Origin: Myxococcota bacterium
GTDB lineage: Bacteria > Myxococcota_A > UBA796 > JAFGLY01
Assembly (NCBI GenBank): GCA_024276675.1
Contig: JAJRWT010000029.1
Location: forward strand, 1 to 64,000
Direction of reading: 5' to 3'
DNA length: 64,000 nucleotides
Part shown: one piece after another, positions 40,498 to 50,097 of the stretch
Layout: the number at the start of each line of letters is the position of its first letter
Numbering within the stretch: position 1 is the stretch's first letter
The notes under the pieces: model-generated
Databases searched by the model: none
Told to the model about the DNA's origin: nothing
Seen by the model: only the letters and a program-made list of their open reading frames with translations
Made by a program: the position numbers and the translations under genes

Positions 40498-42414
40498 TCA
40501 CCTCACCTGCACCTGCCTGGGTGACGCGGAGCTTCCGGCGCTGGCTGCGCCGCAGCCGCCCAGGTCCACGTAGTACTGCAATGCTGGGCGATGCATGGCC
40601 GTGATGGGAAGCGACCATGTCCAGGTGGGACCGGCACCCGGCAGGGAGACCACGTTCCAGGCATCCTGGCCCAGCACCCTCCAGTACAATGTTGCGGAAC
40701 AACCTGCCCTGTCGGCCCCCACCCGGACCTTCCAGGTGGAGTTGCGCAGGATGCGCCTGGCAGCCTTGATCTCCAACTCCGGAGGTTCGATGGGCTCCGC
40801 CGCACCCTGCCGCGACATGCCCACCACGGGGGCGGGGCTGGTCCTGGGCGAAGCTGGGGCCGGCACGGGCTCCTTGCCTGGTGTGCTCGTGACCCTGGAG
40901 GAGTTGGAAAGCCCGTGGGTACCTTCGGAGCCCTGGCTCCGCCCGGGTGTGGCGGAGCCGGCCGAAACAGACTCGTGAGTGAATGGAGTGGCTTCCCCAG
41001 GCTCGGGTTGAGATTGCCCATCTTGCCGTTGGTCCATGCTGGGAACCGGGTCTGGAGGGAAAGCCAGGTCCGTACGAAGCTGGACGGCATCGCCCGGTGC
41101 CAGGCTTTCCGTGGAAGCCATCGCGGGAGATTCTGCCGCCGTTGGGACGGGTAACGCGGCGCCCCTCCCATTCCAGTGCCTGGCCTGGAGAACGATGACG
41201 CCCAGCAGAACGGCCACCAGGAACACCAGGAAATAGACGGAAGCCCTGCGGGCACCGGCTCGTTCCCGGTCCAGGGGAATGACCTCGATGTTGCTTATAC
41301 TGGTGACCTGATCGTACAGGTCATGGGGAGCGATGGAACCGGTGGGGGGCAGGTCCATCGTGTTGGACTCACCGTCGGTGTGGGGGCGAACCTCGCCCCA
41401 CCTGCCGGAGTCCAGCATGGAGTTGGTGGTCTCCTCGTCGAGCGTCCTGCCCACGAACTCGCCTTCCAGATCCTGCACGGCCAGGTTGGCCACCCGGTCC
41501 ACCAGGCTCCTGGCCCACAGTTCGATGGCGGGGCCATCCACCATGGGCAGGATGTGCCGGCAGGCATCGGCCACCTGGATTGCCGTGGGGCGGTTGTCTG
41601 GCTCATAGTCCAGCATACGCGAGATGAGGTGTGTCACACGGGGAGCCGCATCGCCAAAATCCCCCAGGGCGGGGGATTCCATGCGCTCCGAGATACACAT
41701 GGCGTGTTGCTTGGGATCCAGCCCGCATCGGCCAAAGCTGTTGCGAGCGATGGCCTCGAACATGGTGACGCCCAGAGCGTAGATGTCGGATGCGGGTCCC
41801 AGGGGCTTGTTGTGGAACACCTCGGGAGCGATGAAGTTCCAGGAACCGATGAGTTGGTCCTGGGTGGTGGTCTCCCGCTCCATGGCGAAGGCGCGGGCCA
41901 CTCCGAAGTCCAGCACCTTGACCATACCGTCGGGAGTGATCCTGATGTTGGAAGGCTTGATGTCGCGGTGCAGCACGCGAAGCGGCCGGCCCGTGAGGAG
42001 GCTGGGGCGTGACCAGGCCGCCTCCAGGGCCTCGGCCACGCGCAGAATTACGATGAGCACTATATTGTGAGGCAAGGGATCGGGATTCAGGCGAGGCTTG
42101 ATGAGCCAGAGCAGGTTGGATCCTGGCACGTACTCCATCACCACCGCCACCCGACCAGCCAGGGAGACCAGGTCGTCTGCCTGGACGATGGCGGGGTGCC
42201 GCAGGTGCCCCAGCAAGCGGGCCTCGTCGCGCATACGCGCCACTATGTCGGCCTTGTCCAGGAATTCGCTCTTCAGGAGCTTGATGGCAACCAGCTTGGA
42301 AAAGCCGCTACCGGTGAGCATTTCGGCCTGGTAGACTTCGCCGAAGGCACCGGTGCCGATCTTCTTTCGGAAATAGAAGCTGCGACGAGCCGGGGTGCTG
42401 GGCTTCACCGGCAT
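40498..42414 (-). CDS. Ser/Thr protein kinase with transmembrane helix
   Basis: A 638-aa Hanks-type kinase. It has a glycine loop GTGAFGEV (20-27), VAIK with Lys45, the catalytic loop HRDIKPSN (149-156), DFG (169-171), then GSWNFIAPE and DIYALGVTMFEA. One transmembrane helix (392-410) links it to a ~225-residue extracytoplasmic part: a Pro/Ser/Gln-rich linker and a C-terminal domain of ~90 residues with paired Cys (AGCSATLYWRVLG, LGGCGAAS). No PASTA repeats are present. It is likely an envelope signal sensor. It lies downstream of a TPR/BMP lipoprotein operon on the same strand, separated by 54 bp, and may be part of it. Confidence 0.95.
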   Translation of the reverse strand: MPVKPSTPARRSFYFRKKIGTGAFGEVYQAEMLTGSGFSKLVAIKLLKSEFLDKADIVARMRDEARLLGHLRHPAIVQADDLVSLAGRVAVVMEYVPGSNLLWLIKPRLNPDPLPHNIVLIVILRVAEALEAAWSRPSLLTGRPLRVLHRDIKPSNIRITPDGMVKVLDFGVARAFAMERETTTQDQLIGSWNFIAPEVFHNKPLGPASDIYALGVTMFEAIARNSFGRCGLDPKQHAMCISERMESPALGDFGDAAPRVTHLISRMLDYEPDNRPTAIQVADACRHILPMVDGPAIELWARSLVDRVANLAVQDLEGEFVGRTLDEETTNSMLDSGRWGEVRPHTDGESNTMDLPPTGSIAPHDLYDQVTSISNIEVIPLDRERAGARRASVYFLVFLVAVLLGVIVLQARHWNGRGAALPVPTAAESPAMASTESLAPGDAVQLRTDLAFPPDPVPSMDQRQDGQSQPEPGEATPFTHESVSAGSATPGRSQGSEGTHGLSNSSRVTSTPGKEPVPAPASPRTSPAPVVGMSRQGAAEPIEPPELEIKAARRILRNSTWKVRVGADRAGCSATLYWRVLGQDAWNVVSLPGAGPTWTWSLPITAMHRPALQYYVDLGGCGAASAGSSASPRQVQVR

Positions 42415-42468
42415 GGGATAGGCCTCCGAGCGTGAGAAGAATAATCGCTGGTATCGTACCTTGTCCGC

Positions 42469-43668
42469 TCAGTAATCGCCGCCGCATCCACCAGGCACCT
42501 CGGCAGGGTTGCCGTCGGCGTCGATTACGCCATCCACGTACCAGCACATCCGTAGCAGCTCTTCGTCGGTCATCTCGTCGCCATCGGCGACCCTCAGCAC
42601 GCCGGTGTTGTCTGAGATGGGCCCCACGAAGGGCAGGTGGATGTTTTCGGCGTCGGCCAACCTGGCCTGGACGATCTCCACCTCCATGCGAACCGAGGAA
42701 GGCACGGCGTCGGTCATCTCGGCCAGGTACACGGTGCTGTCTTCGGGGCTTGCCTGGACCTGGTCCCACACCACGTCGAAGGGGTCCCATGTGCCGTCAA
42801 TCATCTGCTGCACCAACCTGGCGTACAGGGGCCCCCAGTTCCAGTAGGGGGACGTGAGGCAGGAGTCGCCTACAAGGGAGCAGCTATCTTCGTTGTCGTA
42901 GCCGATGGAGTAGAGGGGCTCCAGCAGGGTGGTGAGATTTTCGACGGTCTCCAGGGGGATGGTCGTGTCGGTCTTGCTGACGATGACGTCCGCCCCAGCG
43001 TCTATGAGGTCCTCGGTGACTTCGGGTTCCAGGTCCACGTCGTACCAGTTGTCGATCCACTCGACGTGCACCACTATGTCGGGGTTCACCTCGCGGGCTC
43101 CCAGCGTGAGGGCGTCCAGGTGGCGCACCGTTTCGGGGATCACCACCGGGCCCACCACTCCGATGCGCCCCTTGGTGGAAACATAGGCGGCCACCATGCC
43201 CGCCAGGTACCAGACCTGGTACATGCGACCGAAATACGAGCCCAGGTTGGGTGAACTGACGAAGCCCGAACAGTTGAGGAAACTCACCCCGGGATAGTTG
43301 GCCGCGGCGCTCTGGGTGGCCGACAGAAAGTCAAAGCTGGTGGTGATGATGATGTTGTCGCCATCGGCGATGAATTCCTCCATTACCGACAGGGCGTCTG
43401 CCGCCAGCACGCTTGGCTGGTAGTGGGTGGTGACCTGGGGCAGGGCTTCTTCCAGGTAGATGCGCCCGTCGTCGTGGGCCTTGGTCCAGCCATGGTCACC
43501 GACTGGCCCCACGTACAGGAAGCCCACCTGGGGCGATTCCACGGTCTGCCAGGGTTCCATCCAACAGCCGCCAAGCAGCAGGGCCAGCCCAGGCGCAGCC
43601 AAGAGCCCTCCAATGCGAAGATTGCCCCAGGCAAGCACAGAACGGAGGTTCTCTCGAGGCAGAAGCAT
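42469..43668 (-). CDS. BMP-family substrate-binding lipoprotein
   Basis: A 399-aa exported protein. The signal ends at LGGC. The basic membrane protein (PnrA/BMP) fold is visible: VGFLYVGPVGDHGWTKAHDD, IITTSFDFLSATQSAAANYP, YFGRMYQVWYLAGMVAAYVS, IGVVGPVVIPETVRHLDALT, ADVIVSKTDTTIPL and SIGYDNEDSC. BMP proteins bind nucleosides or other ligands for ABC importers, or act as sensor lectins for kinases. No permease or ATPase gene adjoins. The start ATG 43668 shares one base with the previous stop (TGATG) and has GGAG six bases ahead. The C-terminus ends GGCGGDY. Confidence 0.85.
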   Translation of the reverse strand: MLLPRENLRSVLAWGNLRIGGLLAAPGLALLLGGCWMEPWQTVESPQVGFLYVGPVGDHGWTKAHDDGRIYLEEALPQVTTHYQPSVLAADALSVMEEFIADGDNIIITTSFDFLSATQSAAANYPGVSFLNCSGFVSSPNLGSYFGRMYQVWYLAGMVAAYVSTKGRIGVVGPVVIPETVRHLDALTLGAREVNPDIVVHVEWIDNWYDVDLEPEVTEDLIDAGADVIVSKTDTTIPLETVENLTTLLEPLYSIGYDNEDSCSLVGDSCLTSPYWNWGPLYARLVQQMIDGTWDPFDVVWDQVQASPEDSTVYLAEMTDAVPSSVRMEVEIVQARLADAENIHLPFVGPISDNTGVLRVADGDEMTDEELLRMCWYVDGVIDADGNPAEVPGGCGGDY

Positions 43669-44507
43669 CAGAAGCTCCATCCGGCCGTGACATCCAGACC
43701 TGAACCATGGGGGAGAACGTTGAATGCTGGCAATGGCGATGGCCACCCTCCTGGCGGGATGGTGTGGGGGGAAGCCGCGGAATCCAGTAGTTCCACCAGC
43801 AGTCCGGTGACTGCGATTCCGCCCCCGACACCCGTGAGGATGACGGAGACGTGGTTGAGCGGGAGCGTGTTTTCGTAAGAGGTCTTGTCGCCTTGCTCAA
43901 TCATGGAGCGGCTCTGGTGGTACGTGACGTATGAAGTGACTCCGAAGCCGATCCCCACCAGGCCTCCGGCGCCCATGACCACCAGCCCGCCGTGCCCGCG
44001 TCGAGCCTGTTCCACCCGCCCCTGCGTGGTGTAGGTGCCGCTGGCTTGCGTGGTGCTGGCCTGGCTGGGGAGGGATGCCTGGGCTTGGGGCTCCGGTGCC
44101 TCCGAGGGAGCGGATTCCGCTGGTTGTGGTTCGGCCATGGCGGCCTGGGCGTTCAACTGCTCCAACAGGGAATCCAACTCCTGGAGTACAGGGGCGTCGG
44201 CAGGTTCCATGCAGTCGGCGAAGGAATCACGGGCCAGGATGGCTCTGGGGAGATCTTCCAGGGCCGAATAGCAACGACAGAGGTATTCCTGGATGATGCA
44301 GGCTTCCGGATCTTCCTGGTCGGCTCGCCGCAGCAGCGAAAGAGCCAAACCGGGCTCGCCGTCTTCCAGGGCTTCGGAGGCGGCGAAGAGGTAGTTTTCG
44401 GTCTTGATGCTTATTTCGGCGGCTGCCGCCATACCAGGGCCAAACCCCTGGCTGACGGCGGCCAGCGCACCGAACACCAAGATTGCATTCTTCCTGGCAC
44501 TTGACAT
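43668..44507 (-). CDS. TPR-like envelope protein with two C-terminal hydrophobic helices
   Basis: A 279-aa protein. The signal-like N-terminus (NAILVFGALAAVSQGFGPGM) is followed by a TPR-like helical pair (AASEALEDGEPGLALSLLRR, ILARDSFADCMEPAD) and an Ala/Pro/Gln linker. Two hydrophobic segments then follow (GGLVVMGAGGLVGIGFGVTS, HVSVILTGVGGGIAVTGLLV). This lay-out is common in myxobacterial proteins encoded next to Ser/Thr kinases. The role is unknown, perhaps envelope anchoring of a signalling complex. It is the first gene of a tight pair with the BMP lipoprotein. The 222-bp gap upstream (44508-44729) separates it from the divergent CotH gene and must hold both promoters; a TATAGT at 44703-44708 is a weak -10 candidate for CotH. 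Confidence 0.7.
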   Translation of the reverse strand: MSSARKNAILVFGALAAVSQGFGPGMAAAAEISIKTENYLFAASEALEDGEPGLALSLLRRADQEDPEACIIQEYLCRCYSALEDLPRAILARDSFADCMEPADAPVLQELDSLLEQLNAQAAMAEPQPAESAPSEAPEPQAQASLPSQASTTQASGTYTTQGRVEQARRGHGGLVVMGAGGLVGIGFGVTSYVTYHQSRSMIEQGDKTSYENTLPLNHVSVILTGVGGGIAVTGLLVELLDSAASPHTIPPGGWPSPLPAFNVLPHGSGLDVTAGWSF

Positions 44508-44729
44508 TTGCAGCGTACCCTTCCCTGTCGGAAACAGACCTGGAAGATACTACGCGCATAACGCGAAAAGAACAAGCCCAGGAACCCTGGGCAGGAAGAC
44601 ATGGCATTTCGCAAACCTGGAATAGAATGTCGATGTGCGAGACATGGATCGGGCTCGCCCCCTGCCAGGAGATGAATTGCTTCACCGGCACCTTGGTTGG
44701 TGTATAGTGATCCGGAGAAAGGTACCTCC

Positions 44730-45992
44730 ATGGCTCGGCTCAACAGACCAACCGCTCTCTCCATGCTCCTGGCAACGTCGATATCCTGTCGCACAGGCTC
44801 CATCACGCCTGCTCAATCCCACATCCCGGACCAGGACAGCGGTTCCCCGCCTCCCACGGACACAGCCCCTGAACACGACTCCGCTGCCGATACCGGCCCG
44901 ATGCCCACCGAGAACGTCTCCGGAAACCGACTGGGAGATGTTCTCTGGGACGAAACCAGGATCCTGGATTTCGCCATAGAACTCTCCGACGACTCCTACA
45001 ACCAGCTCCTGGCCAGCCCATTCGAGTACGTGGAGGGGCGTTTCATCTTCGACGGCTACACCTGGGAGCCTGTGGGAGTGCGCACCAAGGGGAACGGCTC
45101 GTGGCAATCCATCGCCGACAAGCCGTCCCTCAAGATCAAGTTCGACGAGTACGTGGACGGGCTCAGCTTCATGGATGTCTCTGAACTCACCTTCAACAAC
45201 ATGACCTCCGACTGCTCCATGATGCACGAACGAGTGGCCTACCGCCTGTGGCGCGAGTTCGGCGTGCCCGCCAGTCGCGCCCACCACGTCAACATCACCC
45301 TCAACGGCGAGAACTACGGACTTTATACAAACGTGGAAGGCGCCACCCGCTCCCTGATAGAGCAGTGGTACAATGATCAGGGCACGCTGTGGGAATTCAC
45401 TTCCGCGGAATTCGAAGAAGCATACGTGCCATATTTTTCGGCCAAGTTCGGTGAAGACGACCGCAGCATTCTCTACCAGGTCTCCGACATCCTTGCGGGA
45501 AACGACACGGTGGACCTGGATAAGCTCTCCGTGCCCCTGGACCTGGAGATCTTCCTCGAGTACTGGGCCATGTGCATCGTCACAGCCCAGTACGACGGCT
45601 ACCCCTATCGCTACCCCGGCGACGACGCCTACATCTACCTGGATCCCGACACCCTCCAGCTCAAGTTCATGCCCCACGGCGTGGACGAAACCTTCATCTA
45701 CGCCACCACCGACCCGGAGAGCGGCGTGGTGTCCCGCCTGGGATGGAAGTGCCTGGACAACGACACATGCAAGGAGCGGTGGATCCGGCTCATGTTCGAC
45801 GCCCTGGACCTGGCGGACAAGATCGACATCGTCACCTACTTCGACCAGGTCCAGGAACAGATCCGTCCCTACGTGGAGTCCGACACGCGCAAGCGCTACT
45901 CCACCGAGACGGTCTGGAGCTGCCAGGACTCCATGCGAGCCATGTTGAAACAAAGGCGGACACAGATAGAATCCTGGTATGACTACCGCTGA
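44730..45992 (+). CDS. CotH-like spore-coat kinase-fold lipoprotein
   Basis: A 420-aa exported protein. The signal ends at ISC. A Ser/Thr/Asp spacer precedes a CotH domain: VGVRTKGNGSWQSIADKPSL and KIKFDEY (the family R-x-KG...KPSxKI/L-x-F motif), MHERVAYRLWREFGVPASRA, VNITLNGENYGLYTNVE, and LKFMPHGVDETFIYA, where a metal-binding Asp would sit. CotH proteins are atypical kinases that phosphorylate secreted proteins in Bacillus; other bacteria use them in surface polysaccharide or extracellular protein handling. GGAGAAAGG precedes the ATG. Its end overlaps the PpiC-type gene by 14 bp. Confidence 0.9.
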   Translation: MARLNRPTALSMLLATSISCRTGSITPAQSHIPDQDSGSPPPTDTAPEHDSAADTGPMPTENVSGNRLGDVLWDETRILDFAIELSDDSYNQLLASPFEYVEGRFIFDGYTWEPVGVRTKGNGSWQSIADKPSLKIKFDEYVDGLSFMDVSELTFNNMTSDCSMMHERVAYRLWREFGVPASRAHHVNITLNGENYGLYTNVEGATRSLIEQWYNDQGTLWEFTSAEFEEAYVPYFSAKFGEDDRSILYQVSDILAGNDTVDLDKLSVPLDLEIFLEYWAMCIVTAQYDGYPYRYPGDDAYIYLDPDTLQLKFMPHGVDETFIYATTDPESGVVSRLGWKCLDNDTCKERWIRLMFDALDLADKIDIVTYFDQVQEQIRPYVESDTRKRYSTETVWSCQDSMRAMLKQRRTQIESWYDYR

Positions 45993-46857
45993 ATCGCCGC
46001 CCAAAGGCAAAAGCGCTTCCTGGTTTCGGCATTTTCCGCGAGATCCCATCTGGCGTTTCCTCCTGGCGGGATTGCTGCTGTACGGGCTCGACCTGCTGCT
46101 GGGATCCCCCTTGTCGGGTGAGTGGCAGCAGGATCTCCTGGCGCCACACGACCATGAACGCACCATCGTGCTCTCCCGGGAACTCGTGGCATCCTTCGCA
46201 CAATCCGCCACGGGACCCAGGACGGAGCAAGAGCAGCAGGCGGCTCGGGAGGCCTATGTCCGCAAGGAGGTGCTGGTGCGAGAAGCTCGCCGGCTGGGTC
46301 TGGATCGGAGCGACCTGCTGGTGCGCTCCCGCCTGGTCCAGAAGATGGAATATATACTGGAAGAAAGCACCCATCTGTCGGAGCCATCCACCCAGGAACT
46401 GCAATCATGGCTGCACGAACACCGGGAACGCTACCTGGAACCCGCCCGCGTCAGCTTCCAACACCTGTACTTCAGCACGGAACGAAGGGGAGAGCAGGCC
46501 AGGCCCGACGCCATGGAGGCACTGGACGAGACACGCTATGGCGGCTCTCCCCCCGGCGATCCCTTTCTCCACGGAGCCGAAATCCCCCCAAGGACCCGGC
46601 GCGAGCTGGCATCCACTTTTGGAGGCTCTTTTGCCGAAACGCTGATGAGCCTGCCCGTTGGGCGCTGGGAAGGCCCCGTGGAGTCACGTTACGGTTTTCA
46701 CCTGGTGAAAATCCACAGCCGCTCCACGGATCGCCTCCCCGAGGTGGCGGAGATCAACGCCCAACTGCGCCGGGATCTTCTCGTGGCGCGACAGGCCGAT
46801 GCCTTGAAAACCCTGGAAGACCGGCTGATCTCCAACTACATAGTGGTACTGGAATGA
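45979..46857 (+). CDS. PpiC/parvulin-type peptidyl-prolyl isomerase, membrane-anchored
   Basis: A 292-aa protein with an N-terminal anchor (IWRFLLAGLLLYGLDLLLG) and an SurA/PpiD-like N-terminal helical region (REAYVRKEVLVREARRLGLD). A parvulin rotamase domain spans about residues 145-255 (ARVSFQHLYFS, ASTFGGSFAETLMSLPVGRW, EGPVESRYGFHLVKI). It assists folding of exported proteins in the periplasm. It overlaps CotH by 14 bp and shares ATGA with the HupE gene, so all three are translationally coupled. It likely serves the neighbouring exported proteins. Confidence 0.92.
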   Translation: MTTAESPPKGKSASWFRHFPRDPIWRFLLAGLLLYGLDLLLGSPLSGEWQQDLLAPHDHERTIVLSRELVASFAQSATGPRTEQEQQAAREAYVRKEVLVREARRLGLDRSDLLVRSRLVQKMEYILEESTHLSEPSTQELQSWLHEHRERYLEPARVSFQHLYFSTERRGEQARPDAMEALDETRYGGSPPGDPFLHGAEIPPRTRRELASTFGGSFAETLMSLPVGRWEGPVESRYGFHLVKIHSRSTDRLPEVAEINAQLRRDLLVARQADALKTLEDRLISNYIVVLE

Positions 46858-47921
46858 ACCCCGCTACCCTTACAGGTTCTTCGTCCGTTCCCGCGTCACG
46901 CTGGCCTGCGATGCTCCTCTTCCTGGCGATCTTCCTCGCTCTCCCCCGGGGAGCCACGGGAAACGAGCTTCGCCCGTCCCTGCTGGAGTTGGAAGAGCAG
47001 GCCGACGGCCTGGTGAGGGTGTCCTGGCGCATAGCCCTGGCCCAGGGGGCGCCCCTTCCCCTGTCCCTGGAAATGCCGCCTGGATGCCCGGCCACGAGCG
47101 AGCCCCGGATCTCCGGAACCCTGGACCACCGCCAGGAGGAATGGACGGTGGATTGCGGCCCGGCCGGCCTGGAAGGAAAGTCGCTCCAGGTGGACGGACT
47201 GGACAAGACACACACCGATGTCCTGGTGAAAGTCCTCCGGGAGGACGCCGTCCGCTCCAGCGCCGTGCTTTCCGGCACCAACAGCTCCTGGACCGTGGCA
47301 ATTGCGGAGAATCCGGCAGGATCACCGGAAGGGACGTGGGAGCACCTGTGGCTGGGTGGGAAGGCCCTGCTCCTTGCGCCTCGGCATGTTCTTGTGCTGG
47401 CGGGACTGTTCCTGCTCTCCGCCTCGACCCGCGGCCTCCTGGCCAGGACGATGCTCGCCTTTGCCCTGGGCAGCACCGTCACCTTCCAACTGGCTGCCCA
47501 TGGGTTCCTTCCCCTTCGGCTCCAGGCCCTCGATGGGCCCATGGCCTTGAGCGTGCTGTACCTGGCAACCGAGCTGGATCGCCGGGCGGAACCCGCAGAT
47601 TCCTTCGCTTTCCGACGCCCAGCCCACCTGGCCCTGGGACTGGGACTGATCAACGGCCCGGAGCTGCTGGGGGCCCTGGATGGAATCCGGGCAAGGGGCG
47701 ATGATCATTTTCTGCTACTGTTCAACCTGGGAGCTGAACTGGGTTTGTCGATCCTCGGGCTGCTGGCTTTTCTTCTGCTCCGCGTGGCCAGTTCCCTCCA
47801 CCAGGCCGGAAACGCCCCCTCTCCCGGTGCCTTTTCCTACAGGATGCCGGTCTGCTCCATGGCTGTGGTCTCCGCGTACTGGGTGATCCGCGATCTTGCT
47901 GCTATGCTGAAGGGGATCTGA
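46854..47921 (+). CDS. HupE/UreJ_2-family membrane protein
   Basis: A 355-aa protein with a signal peptide (AMLLFLAIFLALPRGATG) and a ~170-residue extracytoplasmic N-domain. The C-terminal membrane domain of about six helices starts GTWEHLWLGGKALLLAPRHV and LVLAGLFLLSAS, continues LARTMLAFALGSTVTFQLAA, and ends PVCSMAVVSAYWVIRDLAAM. This is the HupE/UreJ_2 layout (often named metal or hydrogenase accessory transporters). The substrate is unproven, and key His of the HupE motif HPxxGxDH are not preserved (only APRHVLVLAGL), so metal transport is doubtful. The start overlaps the PPIase stop. Confidence 0.8.
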   Translation: MNPATLTGSSSVPASRWPAMLLFLAIFLALPRGATGNELRPSLLELEEQADGLVRVSWRIALAQGAPLPLSLEMPPGCPATSEPRISGTLDHRQEEWTVDCGPAGLEGKSLQVDGLDKTHTDVLVKVLREDAVRSSAVLSGTNSSWTVAIAENPAGSPEGTWEHLWLGGKALLLAPRHVLVLAGLFLLSASTRGLLARTMLAFALGSTVTFQLAAHGFLPLRLQALDGPMALSVLYLATELDRRAEPADSFAFRRPAHLALGLGLINGPELLGALDGIRARGDDHFLLLFNLGAELGLSILGLLAFLLLRVASSLHQAGNAPSPGAFSYRMPVCSMAVVSAYWVIRDLAAMLKGI

Positions 47922-47944
47922 TCCTGCCGCCGGGGGTATCACCC

Positions 47945-50053
47945 ATGAGTATTCCCATGCTCGCCGTGCTGTGTTCGTTGCTGGCATGCAACAGGCACCA
48001 GGAAACGGGCGATTCCTCGCAGCCGAAGGACAGCACCCCCGAAAGCACAGAATCCCCTCCCGACACGGGGCAGGGTTCCTCGGATGGTGAATGCGGCCCG
48101 GTGCCGGCACACCGGCAGGTCTTTTTCGGTGATCTCCATGTCCACAGCTCCTGGTCGGCCGACGCCTACACCTGGGGCAACACCCGCTATACTCCCCGGG
48201 ACGCCCTTGATTTCGCCATGGGCAACTCGCTGGAGCTTCCACCCTTCGACGGCGATGATTCCTCCCGCGGCAAGATCGAGCAGATCCAGCCCCTGGACTT
48301 CATCGCCATAACGGACCACTCCGAGTTCCTGGGCGAGGTGAGCCTTTGTACCGACGAAAGCTCCGACGCCTGGGACAGCGGGACATGCGTGGAGTTCCGT
48401 GCACAGAGCGAGTACCGAACCTGGGAAGAGAGCAGCGCCTCGGCTCCCATATGGCTGGACAACGCCGCGTCCGGAGAAGACCTTCCCATCTGCCAGGACG
48501 TGGACTGCGATTCGGCGGCCCTGGAACGCTGGACAGAATTGCAGGAGATCAACAGGAGCTACAACGATCCATGCAACCTCACCGTGTTCAGCGGCTATGA
48601 ATGGACCGCCGGCAACTACAAGGGTTCCTGGCATCGCAACGTCATATTCAAGAACGACCAGGTACCGTCCCTTCCCATCAGCTACATGGAAACGCGAAAC
48701 TGGTACGACCTCGCCACCCAGCTCTCCCAGCAGTGCCTCGAAGCGGGCAACGGCTGCGACGTGCTGGCCATCCCCCACACCACCAACATCTCCAGCGGCA
48801 TGACCTTCCGGGTGCTGGAGGACGACGGCTCGCCCGTGTTCGACAGCCCGGAAAAGGCGGCGCTCCGCGCCTCCATGGAACCCCTGGTGGAGATCTTCCA
48901 GGCCAAACAGGCATCGGAGTGCCGCAACGGCTTCCACGACAGCCCCTACGCCGCGGACGAGGACTCCTTCTGCGATTTCGAGCTGCGAGACTGGCGCTCT
49001 TCCATCTGTCAGGCGGGTGAAACCCCCTGCGAAGCCTGGCAGTCTCCCGACACCGACGACTGCGTGGAATGCCTGGTGCAATGCGACGGCACCGAAGCGG
49101 ACAGCGGCTGCGTGGCTCCCCAGGACTTCCTGCGCAACGCCCTGAAGGCCGGCATGGAGCAATACCGGGATCCCGACCTGGGCGTGAACCCCTTCCAGGT
49201 GGGCTTCATGGCCAGCACCGACAACCACAACGCGATGGGTGGCAACACCGACGAAACCGACTACGACGGCAGCCACGGCATGAACGACGACGAAATCCAG
49301 GAGCTGCTGGACGAGAGCGAGGAACGCAACTTCGCCGTGGGCAGCAATCCAGGCGGCTTGACGGCCTTGTGGGCCGACGAAAACACCCGCGATTCCATCT
49401 TCGACGCGCTGAAACGGCGCGAGACCTATGCCACCAGCGGCACGCGCATGGCCGTGAGGTTCTTCGGTGGATGGGATTACGACGAAGATCTCTGTGACCA
49501 GGAGGATCTTCTGGACGCCGCCGACTCCCCAAACGGAGTTCCCATGGGTGGAGAGCTTTCGGCCCGCCCATCCGAAGACTCGCTCCCCCACCTGCTGGTC
49601 CACGCCATGGCCGACGAGACCCCACTGGCTCTTCTCCAGGTGGTGAAGGTCTGGGTGGATTCCCAGGGATCCCATGAACAGGTCTTCGACATCACACCCG
49701 ATGCCGACACCCACCAGGAACCCTGGCTCGACACGAGCGTCTGCCTCGGCGGCGAATCCCCCTGGAACGAGTCCTGCTGCGAGAGGCACGACAGCAGGGA
49801 ACGAAACGAACTCTGTGCCGTCTGGATAGATGAAGACTTCGATCCGGAAGCCTCTGTGGCCTACTACGCGAGGATCATGGAGGAACCCTCCTGCCGATGG
49901 AACGCCTACCTCTGCATCGAGTCCGGGATCGACTGTTCCCGGGAAGGCGCCCAGGAAGACTGGGAGGGCTGCTGCGATCCCCAGGTGGAAGCAGCCGGCA
50001 TGATGGTCATCCAGGAACGAGCCTGGACCTCGCCCATCTGGTATATGCAATAG
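47945..50053 (+). CDS. DUF3604 (PHP-like) lipoprotein
   Basis: A 702-aa exported protein with lipobox LLAC. The DUF3604 signature is evident: VFFGDLHVHSSWSADAYTWG near residue 60, LDFIAITDHSEFLGEVSLC, a long central part with IPHTTNISSGMTF and MASTDNHNAMGGNTDETDYD, GLTALWADENTRDSIFDALK and RRETYATSGTRMAVRFFGGW. DxHxH plus TDH-type residues suggest a PHP-like metal centre, so a phosphoesterase-type hydrolase is likely. The substrate is unknown. I recall DUF3604 genes beside PpiC and HupE genes in other Gram-negatives, so this is probably a conserved exported module, 23 bp after the HupE gene. Confidence 0.92.
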   Translation: MSIPMLAVLCSLLACNRHQETGDSSQPKDSTPESTESPPDTGQGSSDGECGPVPAHRQVFFGDLHVHSSWSADAYTWGNTRYTPRDALDFAMGNSLELPPFDGDDSSRGKIEQIQPLDFIAITDHSEFLGEVSLCTDESSDAWDSGTCVEFRAQSEYRTWEESSASAPIWLDNAASGEDLPICQDVDCDSAALERWTELQEINRSYNDPCNLTVFSGYEWTAGNYKGSWHRNVIFKNDQVPSLPISYMETRNWYDLATQLSQQCLEAGNGCDVLAIPHTTNISSGMTFRVLEDDGSPVFDSPEKAALRASMEPLVEIFQAKQASECRNGFHDSPYAADEDSFCDFELRDWRSSICQAGETPCEAWQSPDTDDCVECLVQCDGTEADSGCVAPQDFLRNALKAGMEQYRDPDLGVNPFQVGFMASTDNHNAMGGNTDETDYDGSHGMNDDEIQELLDESEERNFAVGSNPGGLTALWADENTRDSIFDALKRRETYATSGTRMAVRFFGGWDYDEDLCDQEDLLDAADSPNGVPMGGELSARPSEDSLPHLLVHAMADETPLALLQVVKVWVDSQGSHEQVFDITPDADTHQEPWLDTSVCLGGESPWNESCCERHDSRERNELCAVWIDEDFDPEASVAYYARIMEEPSCRWNAYLCIESGIDCSREGAQEDWEGCCDPQVEAAGMMVIQERAWTSPIWYMQ

Positions 50054-50097
50054 CCACTTCTCGGGGTTCTTCGCGTTATTCGCACCTGTTCAGCACC

